Shown here in pieces: positions 49,698-59,783 of a stretch of DNA of 64,000 bases. Each line of letters begins with the position of its first letter. Within the stretch, counting starts at the first letter, position 1. The notes below the pieces were generated by a model. That model worked only from the letters and a program-made list of their open reading frames with translations, did no database searches and was not told where the DNA came from. The stretch comes from Lysobacterales bacterium (GTDB lineage Bacteria; Pseudomonadota; Gammaproteobacteria; Xanthomonadales; Xanthomonadaceae), in NCBI GenBank assembly GCA_016718605.1, contig JADKCY010000002.1, positions 1,054,001-1,118,000 on the forward strand, written 5' to 3'. The translations under genes were made by a program, and so were the position numbers.

Positions 49698-51871
49698 TCA
49701 ATCACTTGCCATCACACCCAACTGGTCGATCAGGAAGGCGTACTGTTCGGCAGACTCTTTCAGCCGCTGGAAGCGACCAGACTTGCCGCCATGACCGGCT
49801 TCCATGTTGACGCGGAAGATCAGGACATTGCTGTCGGTCTTTTTTGCACGCAATCGGGCCACGTATTTGGCGGGCTCGAAGTACTGCACCTGGGAGTCCC
49901 ACAGACCCGTGCCGACGTACATCGCCGGATAGGATTTGGCCTGCAGATTGTCGTAGGGTGAATAGCTCAGCATGAAGTCGTAGTAGGCCGGATCTTCCGG
50001 ATTGCCCCACTCATCGTATTCGTTGGTGGTCAGCGGGATGCTGGCATCCAGCATCGTGGTCACCACATCGACAAACGGCACTTGCGAGACGATGGCGCGG
50101 TATTTGTCAGCTGCCAGATTGGCGACCGCCCCATCAGCAATCCGCCCGCACTGCCGCCCATCGCAGAGACTCGGGTCGATGCGGCATACCCTGCTTGACC
50201 AGAAAATCGGTGACGTCGATGAAGTCGTGAAAGGTGTTCATCTTCTTCAGCAACTTGCCCTCGTCGTACCACGCGCGACCCATTTCCTGACCGCCTCGAA
50301 TATGCGCGATCGCGTAGACCATGCCGCGATCCACCAAACTCAGCACATTGCTGTTGAAGTACGGATCCATTGATGCGCCATAGCTACCGTAGCCGTATTG
50401 CAACAGCGCAGCTGAACCATCTTTCTTGAAATCCTTGCGGTACAGCACAGTGACGGGAATCTGCACGCCATCCCGTGCCGGTGCCCACAACCGTTCGGTG
50501 ACGTAGTTCGATTTGTCGAAGCCGCCCAAGACCGGCTGTTCCTTCAGCAGCTTGCGCTCGCCGCTACGGATGTTGAGCTCATAGGTCGACATCGGCGTGG
50601 TCATCGAGGTGTAGCTGTAGCGCAGCCAGTCGGTGTCGGCCTCCGCATTCACCGCTAGGCCCATGGTGTAGGCCGACTCGTCGGATGCCACCGGCTGTTC
50701 GCTGCCGTCGGCCATGCGGATGCGCAGGCTCGACAAACCTTGCGCACGCTGATCGATGGCCATGAATCCCTTGAACAACTCGAAGCCCTCGATCAACACG
50801 GTAGCGTCGTGGGGAATCAGATCCACCCATTGCGCACGGTCGAACACGGCGTCGCCTTCGGCATGCATGAGCTTGAAGTTCTTGGCATTCCAGTTGGTGC
50901 GGATCACCCAGCGGCCATCCAGATGGTCGGCGCTGTATTCGACGTCACGCTCACGCGCTGCGATGACACGGAACTCGCCCGGCGTGCTGGCATCGGTACA
51001 GCGTGCCTCCGCTGGACACCGTGCTCTGCACGCCGATGCAGATGTACTGTTCAGAGCGCGTTTTGCCCACGCCCATGTAGAAGGTCGGGTCTTTCTCCTC
51101 GTACACGACGGCATCGGTTGCGGCGTCCGTGCCGAGACGATGCGCCTTGACGCGCGTAGTGAGCAAGGTCACCGGATCGTTTTCGACCATGTAGATCGTG
51201 CTGCCATCGGCGGTCCAGACGCCATTGGCAGCCAGGCCGGAAACGCTGTCGGGCAGCATTTCTCCGGTACTCAGATCCTTGATGCGCAAGGTGTACTGGC
51301 GACGTCCGGACGTGTCCTCGAAGAAGGCTAGCTTGCCGCCATCGGGACTGACTGCCAGACCTGCTGCCTGGTAAAAGCCCTTGCCGTCGGCCAGCACGTT
51401 GACGTCCAGCACCACTTCCTCGGCAGCTTCCAAACTTCCTTTGCGACGCGCATGAATCGGGTATTCCTTGCCCTCCTCAAAACGCACGTAATACCAATAG
51501 CCGTCTTCCAGATACGGCACCGTGCTGTCGTCTTGCTTGATGCGGCCGACCAATTCCGCGTACAGCGTGTCACGCAACGCCGCCTGCGGTGCCAACATGG
51601 CGTCGGCGTAGGTATTTTCCGCTTTCAGATAGTCGAGCATTTCCGCGTTCTGCCGACTGTCATCGCGCAGCCAGTAATACTCGTCCTGACGGGTGGCACC
51701 GTGGGGGGCTTTCACTTCGTACGGACGTTGTGCCGCCACCGGCGGCGTGGCTTGCACTGCGGGTGTGACTTGGGCCTGCGGCGCACTTTCGACGGTCGCG
51801 GGCGGCTCGCCGCCGCATGCACTCAGCAACGCGACACTCAGCAACAGGGGATACTTCTTCAGTGGAGACAT
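49698..51871 (-). pseudogene. Oligopeptidase B (S9 family) lipoprotein, frameshifted
   Basis: Start at ATG 51871, with lipobox L-L-S-A-C. Order of segments: D-E-Y-Y-W-L-R-D-D (oligopeptidase B signature), propeller, then S-A-M-G-G-S-A-G-G-L-L-M-G (catalytic serine), G-L-W-D-S-Q-V (aspartate) and E-A-G-H-G-G-K-S-G (histidine). Three indels break the frame: an extra base near 51008, one lost near 50188 and one lost in the C run at 50129-50132; the serine motif is in the short piece between the last two. The family cuts after basic residues in peptides. A second S9 gene lies 85 bases upstream on the same strand. Confidence 0.88.
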
Positions 51872-51955
51872 GATGGATCTCGCTCGCAATCAACAGAGAG
51901 CGCCCCAGCAGTATCGGGGCGCGAAAGATTCAACGTGAAACAGCCAACACAGCGG

Positions 51956-54056
51956 TTACTTCACCTGAGGAAACAACTGCTGACGCAGGAACGAATACGC
52001 CAGTGCCTGCATGTAGGCGGCCTGCGCATTGTTGGCCGCGCCACCATGGCCACCTTCAATGTTCTCGTAATAGCGCACGTCATGCCCCTGCGCCTGCATC
52101 TTGGCCATCATCTTGCGCGCGTGGCCCGGATGAACGCGGTCGTCGCGGGTCGAGGTGGTGAACAGTACCGGCGGATAGGTCACGTCGGCTTCGACGTTCT
52201 GATAGGGCGAATACTTCTGCAGGAAATCCCAATCGGTGGTGTCTGGATTGCCGTACTCGGCCATCCATGACGCCCCGGCCAGCAGCTTGTGATAGCGATG
52301 CATGTCGAGCAGTGGCACCTGACAGACCACGGCACCGAACAATTGCGGGTACATCACGGTCATGTTGCCCATCAGCAGGCCACCGTTGCTGCCGCCCTGA
52401 ATGCCCAAGTGCGCAGGCACCGTGATCTTGCGCTTGAACAGATCTTCAGCCACGGCAGCGAAATCTTCGTACGCCTTGTTGCGATTGGCTTTCAGGGCAG
52501 CCTGATGCCAGCGCGGGCCGTACTCGCCACCACCGCGGATATTGGCGACTACATACACGCCGCCCTGCGACAACCAGCCACGCCCCACACCGGCGCTGTA
52601 ATTGAGCGTCAACGAGACTTCGAAACCGCCATAGCCGTACAGCAAGGTCGGATTGGCGGCATTGGCCTCCACGTCGCGCTGGGCCACCATGAAATAGGGC
52701 ACCTGTGTGCCGTCCTTCGAGGTGGCAAAGTGCTGGCTGATCTGGAAGCCGGAGGCATCAAAGAAGGCTGGCGTTTCCTTGATCTTTTCCGGTGCGCTAC
52801 CAATGCTGCCGTAGTACAGACTCGGCGGCGTCAGGTAATCGGTCACAGTCATGAAGAACTCGTCAGTCTTCTCGTCGTCGATCCCGCTGATCCCGATGGT
52901 GCCAAAGGCCGGTGCGCCGACGAACGCGCTACGTTGCCATTCATTCGCCACGGGCGTCAGCACTTCCAGACGGTTCTTGACGTTATCCAGCACGTTCAGT
53001 ACCAGGTGATTGCGCGTCCAGGTGTAGCTGGCCAGTGAGCGCGTATCCGTGGGCTCGAAAAGAGCAACGAAATCGCGCTTGCCAGCCATGAAATCATCAA
53101 ACCGGGTGACGATCAGCGCACCGGCCGGCCAGGTCTTGCCGCCCGCGTCAAAGGCCGCGCGGAGTTCCAGCAATAGCCACTCGCGATGCACCGACTTCTG
53201 TGCATCGTTCGGTGCGTCGATCTTCTGCAACTGACCATCCTTGCCGCGCAAGTACAACTCATCGTTGCAGAAAGCCAGAGTACGACTGACGTAGTCGCGT
53301 TCAAAACCTTCGGTGTGGTCACGGATCGCGGCAATGTACATGTCATCCGTCTTGCCCTCGTAGACCATCTTGGCATCGCTCATCGGCGAACCACGTGTCC
53401 ACTCACGCACCGTCCGCGGATAGCCCGAGCTGGTCATGCTCTCTGCGCCGAAGTCGGTGAACACATAGACCCGATCCGCATCGATCCAACCCAATCCACC
53501 CTTGGACTCAGGCCGCTCGAAGCCGCCCTTCATAAAGGTTTTGCTGGTCAGATCGAACTCGCGCGTCACTGTGGCATCGGCGCCGCCGCGTGACAGATTG
53601 ACCAAACAACGCGTGTAGTCAGGCGCCAGACAATCCGCACCGCCCCACACCCAGTTGACGCCTTCGGCTTTGCCCAACGCATCGATGTCCAGCACGGTTT
53701 CCCCGTGCCGGATCGGCCTTGCGGTAGTCATCCATCGTGGTCCGACGCCAAAGGCCACGCTCGTGCTCGGCGTCCTTCCACAGGTTGTAGTAGTGCTCGC
53801 CAATCTTCTGCACATAAGGAATCTTGGCCGTGGAATCGAGAATGCCGCGCAGATCATCGCGCAAGGCCGCGAAGCCCGGCGCTGCCTCGATTTCCTTCTG
53901 CGCTGCGGCATTGCGCTCGCGCACCCAGTCCAGCGGCTTTTCGCCCTCGACCTCTTCGAGCCACAGATAGGGATCGCCGCTCGCCGCATCGTCTGCCATC
54001 GCCGTGCTCATTCCCAAGGCCAGCATCACGCCAGCGAGACTCACTACAGAATTCAT
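51956..54056 (-). pseudogene. Prolyl oligopeptidase (S9 family), secreted, frameshifted
   Basis: Start at ATG 54056 with a signal peptide (V-M-L-A-L-G-M-S-T-A-M-A). Early segment P-Y-L-W-L-E-E-V-E-G and L-W-K-D-A-E-H-E-R-G-L-W-R-R-T-T are typical of prolyl oligopeptidases; the hydrolase domain has G-G-S-N-G-G-L-L-M-G (serine), T-R-D-D-R-V-H-P (aspartate) and E-G-G-H-G-G (histidine). One extra base in CCCC at 53701-53704 shifts the frame after residue 115; the rest is continuous to the stop. It follows the oligopeptidase B gene's upstream side and shares its orientation. Activity would be cleavage after proline, in the periplasm. Confidence 0.9.
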
Positions 54057-54121
54057 TTATCGCTCCTTGTTACTGACCGCCAACCCTGAACGCTGCCACC
54101 CTCCGCCACAAGCGCCGGAAG

Positions 54122-54586
54122 TCACAGCTGCTTGCGCATTCGTACTGCCTCCGCGCCATCGGCGTAGTAACCGGGTCGTCGGCCGAATTCGACGAAGCCG
54201 GCGCGTTGGTATAGCCGGATCGCGACCACGTTGTCGGCGCGCACCTCGAGGCGCATGGCGCTGCGGCCAGCCAGTCTGGCCTGTGCCTCTGCATCGTCCA
54301 GCAACACTGCCGCAAGGCCCTGCCCGCGCGCTTTCCCGGAGACGATCAAGGAGTAGAGTCGCGCCGCCGAACTGTCCCGGCGCAGCAACAGCAGCGCATC
54401 GCCCAGTAGCGCGCCCTGCCGTTCGATGACACGAAACCGTGCAGACGGCAAAAGGATGGCGCGACGCAGCGCTCGCCGAGGCATTCGGTCGCCAGGGAAT
54501 TGCGCTTCCAGCGCCAGAAGATCCGGCAGGTCGGACAGACACGCATTGCGCAGGCTCGGTATGGAACTCAACAGCGCACCCATCAA
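54122..54586 (-). CDS. GNAT family N-acetyltransferase
   Basis: 154 residues, ATG 54586 or 54583. A complete GNAT domain: L-Y-S-L-I-V-S, acetyl-CoA loop A-R-G-Q-G-L-A near residue 86, A-M-R-L-E-V-R-A-D-N and A-I-R-L-Y-Q-R-A-G-F. The end (Y-Y-A-D-G-A-E-A-V-R-M-R-K) resembles the GNAT half of GNAT-peptidase C39 fusions that I recall next to RimK-like ATP-grasp genes; here the protein stops where the peptidase would begin. The RimK-like gene lies 3.7 kb to the right. Confidence 0.82.
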   Translation of the reverse strand: MMGALLSSIPSLRNACLSDLPDLLALEAQFPGDRMPRRALRRAILLPSARFRVIERQGALLGDALLLLRRDSSAARLYSLIVSGKARGQGLAAVLLDDAEAQARLAGRSAMRLEVRADNVVAIRLYQRAGFVEFGRRPGYYADGAEAVRMRKQL

Positions 54587-54717
54587 GCTTGGCGACTAGT
54601 GCCAATCAACACATGCTAGCCTTTATCGGTACTGGGGACCGCCTGTCGGAAGACATCCAGTTTGAGTGACTTCCCTCTTCGTTGTGGGAATAGAGCCTTT
54701 GTCGAGGGTTTCGGACG

Positions 54718-55266
54718 ATGCGGATACAGTTGTCAGCGGAGCAAGAGCAGCGGATTCTGGAATTGGTGGGTGCGGATGTTGCGGCGCATCTGGATGGGGA
54801 CTGCGAGCCCCCGGGATGGGGTTTACGAGTGTCGTTCTATGCTGCTGTCGGAAACTGGGTTGAGGTTGAAGTCGGCAATGTAGTCGTGGATCTCGGCCCC
54901 GCTCAAGTTGACTTTGGGCAGGTCAAGGATCAGGAACGCCCGATCACGGGAACGACCAATTCGAGTGCGCAAGACCGAGCCCCCAACGACGTAGGACATG
55001 CCAATGATTCGGCGCACCTCGAGCGAATCGAGGGCGTGTTGTCGGCGCTGCGCAGCGCGTGGGCTGGGCGACCTGACTGGCGCCTCGGGCAATTGCTGTG
55101 GAACGTGATCCCGCCCACGGCACAGGTCCCGGAGCTGTTTCAGCTGGAGGATGCCGAACTACTCGCCCACCTCGACAAGTTTGTTGTCGCACACCCTGAC
55201 TCGCATGCCTCAACGACGGTGACGAGATTGGATTCTTATTCGGACAATCGTGAAGCAGCAGCTTGA
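54718..55266 (+). CDS. Small uncharacterised protein, first gene of the MBL/nuclease cassette
   Basis: 182 residues, ATG 54718. The N-terminal half (Q-L-S-A-E-Q-E-Q-R-I-L-E-L-V, then alternating W-V-E-V-E-V-G-N-V-V-V-D-L) and the C-terminal half (R-P-D-W-R-L-G-Q-L-L-W-N-V, then L-F-Q-L-E-D-A-E-L) look like two small domains; the second recalls short hypothetical proteins with an R-L-G-Q-L motif. No catalytic motif is visible. The TGA stop overlaps the ATG of the metallo-hydrolase (TGATG), so they are coupled; it may be an adaptor, antitoxin or sensor for the cassette. Function unknown. Confidence 0.7.
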   Translation: MRIQLSAEQEQRILELVGADVAAHLDGDCEPPGWGLRVSFYAAVGNWVEVEVGNVVVDLGPAQVDFGQVKDQERPITGTTNSSAQDRAPNDVGHANDSAHLERIEGVLSALRSAWAGRPDWRLGQLLWNVIPPTAQVPELFQLEDAELLAHLDKFVVAHPDSHASTTVTRLDSYSDNREAAA

Positions 55267-56627
55267 TGCGCGTTTGCATTCATCGGGGCACCGAACAAAT
55301 CGGTGGCACCTGCGTCGAGCTTGAGGCCGAAGGCAAACGCATACTGCTCGATCTCGGCCGTCCGCTGGATGTGGCCGATGGCGACGCTGCGGCGTCTGTG
55401 CCACGCATTGTTGGTCTGCAGGAAGGGAGTGCTGACCTGCTCGCGATCCTGATCTCGCATCCGCATCAGGACCATGTGGGTCTGGTCGAGTTTGTGCCGG
55501 AGAGCATTCCCGTCGCAATCGGCAAGGCAGCTGCAGCGCTGCTTGACCGGGCCGCGAACTGGCTGAGTCGGCCGTTGCTTGCCGGCCGGACGTTGATCAA
55601 TTGGGAGGATCGTCGACCCGTCAAGATCGGTCCCTTCGTCGTGACTCCGTTTCTCGTCGACCACTCGGCCTACGACGCTTACGCGTTGCTGATCGAGGCT
55701 GGTGGCCAGCGGCTCTTCTACAGTGGCGACTTCCGTGGCCACGGCCGCAAGGCGAAATTGTTTGACCGGCTGATCGCAGCGCCGCCGCCAAACGTCGACA
55801 TGTTGCTGATGGAGGGCACCGTGATCGGTCGCGACGGCGAGGAACGCCAGTTCCCGTCCGAGGACGAGCTGGAAGTTGAGTTCGTCGACAAGCTGCAAGG
55901 CGCCCAAGGCCTCTCACTGCTCTGGACCTCGTCGCAAAACCTTGACCGCATCGTCACCGTGTTCAGGGCGGCGCGGCGAACGGGCCGCCGATTGATCCTC
56001 GATCTGTTCACCGCCGAGATGCTCGCCGCGACGGATAACCCGAGGCTTCCACAAGCCGATTGGAGGGAGAACATCGGCATCTATGTCCCCAAGTGGATGC
56101 GGCGAAAGATCACGCAGGACGGAAGTTTCGACGTGCTTAAGCGGTTCAAGGCCAACCGGGTATTTCTGGATCAACTCGCTGATCCCGCCTACGACATCCT
56201 TCTGTTCCGACCTGGGCTGCTGAAGGAGGTGGACGCCGAGGCACCGTTGGGGGGCGCGCAACTGTTGTATTCCAACTGGAGCGGCTACCTTGCCGACCCG
56301 AGCACGCTACTTGTCAGGCAGTGGATCGAGGCTAGGCAGATCCCAATGCACACCATCCACACATCCGGCCATGCCTCGCTGCCGGACTTGCGCCGCTTCG
56401 CCGCCGCACTCGCGCCGCGTGCGTTGATTCCGATCCACTCCTTCCATACGGATCGCTTCGGCGAGCTATTCGAGAACGTCGTACGCATGCGCGATGGCGT
56501 TTGGTTCGGAATGTCTGCTGCGATTGCTGCTCTTGAAGTTCCTATCATCCCACCGGCTGCCGCGGGATCTGAAGTGGCAGGATGGGCAGCCGAAGACGCA
56601 CCGCGTGTATTGTCCCTCGAACAATAG
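55266..56627 (+). CDS. MBL-fold metallo-hydrolase, beta-CASP-like
   Basis: 453 residues from ATG 55266. Metallo-beta-lactamase fold with the metal site S-H-P-H-Q-D-H-V-G (His65, His67, Asp69, His70), a later D-H-S-A-Y-D and S-G-D-F-R. The C-terminal H-T-S-G-H-A and I-P-I-H-S-F-H-T-D-R resemble motifs B and C of beta-CASP nucleases such as RNase J, so an RNA or DNA nuclease is likely. Length is below RNase J (about 550). It overlaps the upstream gene and is 14 bases from the nuclease-like gene, forming a three-gene unit. Confidence 0.82.
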   Translation: MRVCIHRGTEQIGGTCVELEAEGKRILLDLGRPLDVADGDAAASVPRIVGLQEGSADLLAILISHPHQDHVGLVEFVPESIPVAIGKAAAALLDRAANWLSRPLLAGRTLINWEDRRPVKIGPFVVTPFLVDHSAYDAYALLIEAGGQRLFYSGDFRGHGRKAKLFDRLIAAPPPNVDMLLMEGTVIGRDGEERQFPSEDELEVEFVDKLQGAQGLSLLWTSSQNLDRIVTVFRAARRTGRRLILDLFTAEMLAATDNPRLPQADWRENIGIYVPKWMRRKITQDGSFDVLKRFKANRVFLDQLADPAYDILLFRPGLLKEVDAEAPLGGAQLLYSNWSGYLADPSTLLVRQWIEARQIPMHTIHTSGHASLPDLRRFAAALAPRALIPIHSFHTDRFGELFENVVRMRDGVWFGMSAAIAALEVPIIPPAAAGSEVAGWAAEDAPRVLSLEQ

Positions 56628-56641
56628 GACTTCCAGAGACG

Positions 56642-57685
56642 ATGCCCAACGAGACCGATTTGCAAAGTCAACCTACACACGTGCTCTCTCCAGCCTTCAA
56701 GACTGCACTGCTCAAGGGCAGCTCGCTCAATCCAATCCTTAAGGCAGTCCAGCTGGATGACACCCTGTTACTGGGCATTCGCAGCGGCTATATCTCGATC
56801 TACTATCGAGGCGGCGAGTTGCTGAAAATCAAGGATACTAACAAGAGTAGCTTTGACGCTTGCTTCAACGAAATGTATGACACGAACAAGGTGCTTCCGC
56901 AGCGGTTGCAGCGCCATGGCCTGTCAGGCGAAACCAGCTGGAACCTGTCCACTTCCGCTCAGTCAGAAGAATTGGTGGGTGTTTTCCATGAACTGAAGCG
57001 ACTCATGGACCACCACAACAAGATCCGATCCGGTCATGAACGAGAGTTTCAGCAGCTGATCGCCCGCATGAACAATCGGTCTCGGTCGTCAAACTCATCC
57101 CACTATTTTATCACCGACATCGAGCATGCCAAGGAAAGCGCGCGCTTCGACATGCTCGGTGTCCGCTGGCGGCATAACGAGCATCAGCGTGGCGACTGTC
57201 TCGTTCCTGTGTTGTTCGAAGTGAAGCACGGAGAGAAGGCCATAGCCGGAGGTGCCAGCCTCGAGAAACACCTCCGGGATGCGCTGAACCACGTGTCAAA
57301 CCCAAGCGATCGAAAGAAGTTGCTGGCAAACATTGAAAGTCAGTTCAACGCGTTGTACGACCTGGATTTGTTGGAATGCGAGAGGGGCAAAGCCATTGCC
57401 TCTTTCACGGTGGTAAAGGATTGCATGCAGATTGTGTTCGTGATCGCCGAGTATCCACCTCACTCGAATCAACTCCAGAACGCTCTGAGCAGACTTGATG
57501 ACGTGCTCCAGGAGTTCAGTCCCAAGCTGGAAGCTCAGGGAGTCAGGGTGGACCTTCGTTTCGCGGGAGCAAGCCTCTGCGGATACGCGATGTACGAGGA
57601 AACAATGCTCTCGGTAGAGCAACTCCGGAGTTTGCTGGGCGTAAGTGCGAAAAGCACGGGTCCAGGTGTACCTCTCACGTCCTAG
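56642..57685 (+). CDS. PD-(D/E)XK nuclease-like protein
   Basis: 347 residues from ATG 56642. An N-terminal beta-rich part (L-L-L-G-I-R-S-G-Y-I-S-I-Y-Y-R-G-G, residues 42-58) is followed by a candidate nuclease core: Asp170 in A-R-F-D-M-L, then Glu193 and Lys195 in V-L-F-E-V-K-H-G, the spacing of PD-(D/E)XK enzymes, with a helix after it (L-E-K-H-L-R-D-A-L). No restriction-subunit motif is visible. Base composition is lower in GC than the neighbours. It ends the cassette, and its TAG overlaps the stop of a frame on the other strand. The nuclease call is from motif spacing. Confidence 0.7.
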   Translation: MPNETDLQSQPTHVLSPAFKTALLKGSSLNPILKAVQLDDTLLLGIRSGYISIYYRGGELLKIKDTNKSSFDACFNEMYDTNKVLPQRLQRHGLSGETSWNLSTSAQSEELVGVFHELKRLMDHHNKIRSGHEREFQQLIARMNNRSRSSNSSHYFITDIEHAKESARFDMLGVRWRHNEHQRGDCLVPVLFEVKHGEKAIAGGASLEKHLRDALNHVSNPSDRKKLLANIESQFNALYDLDLLECERGKAIASFTVVKDCMQIVFVIAEYPPHSNQLQNALSRLDDVLQEFSPKLEAQGVRVDLRFAGASLCGYAMYEETMLSVEQLRSLLGVSAKSTGPGVPLTS

Positions 57686-58195
57686 TCGTCTCGCAGCCAC
57701 TCATGCCCTTGGATGCCCTCGTCGCCACCGATCCCGGCTGGCACGACAAACCGGATCCAGATGCGGCCCAGCTCAAAGATCTCGGATGGGCCGCCCGAAG
57801 GGGCGTAGGCACCGACACAGGAAATCAGGTTGCGGTTGTCGTAGCCGATGGCGTCGCGCTCGTGCCATGAGGCCGCACGGTTCATGAGATCCTGAGCAAA
57901 GCGACGCAGTCGGTGCAGGTCTTCCGCCGTCCAATGCCAGAACGATCCAGAGACGCCTGACGGACGAAGTGGCAGGTATTCGTTGCGAGGGAATGCCGTC
58001 CACCCTCGCCGCGATGCGTTTCATGGCCGACGATACACATGTCCTGTCCGTCGGCCGCTCCCGGGGTACCTGCTCCGCGACGGTGATCTCACGCAGACTT
58101 GCGTCGAACACACGGTCGCCCGACGCATGGTCAACGACGAAACCCTGACCGCAAAGGAAGCCAGGCGAACCGGCAGCATACACCGCGCCAAGCAA
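57682..58195 (-). pseudogene. Degenerate or frameshifted small gene, uncertain
   Basis: The left part (57682-58020) reads as a plausible protein tail (H-E-R-D-A-I-G-Y-D-N-R-N-L-I-S-C, F-E-L-G-R-I-W-I-R-F-V) but has no start codon before a stop at 58021-58023. An overlapping frame starting at 58195 could supply the N-terminus if one indel near 58000 is assumed. The stop overlaps that of the nuclease-like gene. I do not recognise it; it may be noise. The rest of the 57686-58295 gap shows nothing else. Confidence 0.3.
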
Positions 58196-58295
58196 GTGGT
58201 TTTCGCTGAAATCCTCCTGAGCGCGCCAGCTCGCGGGAACTTCACGCGCGCTTGATTGGCCTCACACTGTCGACCTTTTCCCACCGACCACCACC

Positions 58296-59783
58296 ATGAG
58301 CCGCCTGATCATCGTTGTCGAACGCACTGCCGACTGGGGTTCCTACTACCCCTCTGACAACGTGATGTCGGCGCGCGACTACCTTAAGCAGGTGGAAAGC
58401 AACACCAGCGATGATCGCGTTCAGGTCATCAATCTCTGTCGAAGCTACAAGTACCTTGGCGTCGGCTACTACGTTTCGCTGCTGGCCGAAGCGCGCGGCC
58501 ACAAGGTGATTCCCTCGGTACGGACCATCAACGACCTGCGCAAACGCTCGTTGTACGGCGTGGACATCGACGACCTCAGCCAGAAACTCAGCAAATTCCT
58601 GCCCGAAGGCGCGCGCGACACGACCGATTTCGGCCTGTTGGTCTACTTCGGTCAAACGCGCTACGCGCCACTGGCCGACCTGGCCCGGCAGGTCTTTGAA
58701 GCCTTCCCCTGCCCCATCCTGAAGCTGGAATTCGAGCGCCAAAGACAATGGCAGATCAGCGCAGTCAAACCCGGCTCACTGACCGCGCTCAGTGACGAAC
58801 AGGAAGACGCCTTTGCCAATGCACTGGATGCCTTCAGCAAGAAGCTGTGGCGCAAACCGCGCGTCAAGCGCGCCTATCGCTATGACCTCGCCATGCTGGT
58901 CGACCCCGACGAAGCCATGCCGCCCTCCAACAAGAAGGCGCTGAAACACTTCGTCAAAGCGGGCAAGGAAATCGGCATCGAAGTGGACACCATCACCCGC
59001 AACGACTTTGCCCGCTTGGCCGAATACGACGCCCTTTTCATTCGTGAAACCACGGCACTCAACAACCATACCTACCGCTTCGCCCACCGTGCCGAGCGCG
59101 AAGGCATGGTGGTGATCGACGACCCCGTCTCGATTCTGCGCTGTACCAACAAGATCTATCTGCACGATCTACTGAGGGCGAGAAAACTGCCCATTCCCCG
59201 CACCGAGATCCTTTTCCGCGACGACAACAAGAAGCTTGACGAACTGCCCGACCTGCTCGGTTTTCCGATCGTGCTGAAGATTCCCGATGGCTCCTTTTCG
59301 CGCGGCATCATCAAGGCCGAAAACGCCGAACAACTGCGCGACGGCTGTGACAGCCTGTTTCAACAAACCGCCTTGCTGCTGGCCCAGGAATATCTCTACA
59401 CGGAATTTGACTGGCGCATCGGCGTGCTCAACGGGCAAGCCCTTTACGCCTGCCAGTACTTCATGTCACGCGGCCATTGGCAGATCTACAACCACGCCAA
59501 GAACGCCGCCGAAAAGAGCGGCGGCTTCAAGACCGTGCCCGTGCGCGAAGCCCCCGCCGAAGTCGTCAAACTCGCGCTGCGCGCCACCGCACCAATTGGC
59601 GACGGCCTGTACGGCGTCGACATCAAAGTCGCCGACCGCCGCCTCGCCGTCATCGAAGTCAACGACAACCCCTCCATCGACGCTGGCGTCGAAGACGCCT
59701 ATCTAGGAGAAGACCTGTATCGAAAAATCATGCAGGAATTTCTGCGCCGACTGGAACGCAAGCGCTTGGGGATTGGAGATTGA
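58296..59783 (+). CDS. RimK-like ATP-grasp ligase with RLAN N-terminal domain
   Basis: 495 residues. The N-terminal half (V-E-R-T-A-D-W, Y-Y-P-S-D-N, L-L-A-E-A-R-G-H) is the RimK-like ATP-grasp N-terminal (RLAN) region; the C-terminal half is an ATP-grasp fold with V-L-K-I-P-D-G-S-F-S-R-G-I, Q-E-Y-L-Y-T-E-F-D-W-R-I and Mg-binding D-I-K-V with V-I-E-V-N-D-N-P-S. Such enzymes join amino acids or acyl groups through acyl-phosphates (RimK adds glutamates to protein S6); the substrate here is unknown. A GNAT gene, the usual companion, lies 3.7 kb left, across the cassette. Confidence 0.85.
   Translation: MSRLIIVVERTADWGSYYPSDNVMSARDYLKQVESNTSDDRVQVINLCRSYKYLGVGYYVSLLAEARGHKVIPSVRTINDLRKRSLYGVDIDDLSQKLSKFLPEGARDTTDFGLLVYFGQTRYAPLADLARQVFEAFPCPILKLEFERQRQWQISAVKPGSLTALSDEQEDAFANALDAFSKKLWRKPRVKRAYRYDLAMLVDPDEAMPPSNKKALKHFVKAGKEIGIEVDTITRNDFARLAEYDALFIRETTALNNHTYRFAHRAEREGMVVIDDPVSILRCTNKIYLHDLLRARKLPIPRTEILFRDDNKKLDELPDLLGFPIVLKIPDGSFSRGIIKAENAEQLRDGCDSLFQQTALLLAQEYLYTEFDWRIGVLNGQALYACQYFMSRGHWQIYNHAKNAAEKSGGFKTVPVREAPAEVVKLALRATAPIGDGLYGVDIKVADRRLAVIEVNDNPSIDAGVEDAYLGEDLYRKIMQEFLRRLERKRLGIGD

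Noticed and set aside
57983..58255. Plus-strand 90-codon frame between the nuclease-like gene and the RimK-like gene
   Set aside because: No ribosome site, Arg-rich composition, no domain; lies opposite the uncertain minus-strand frame.
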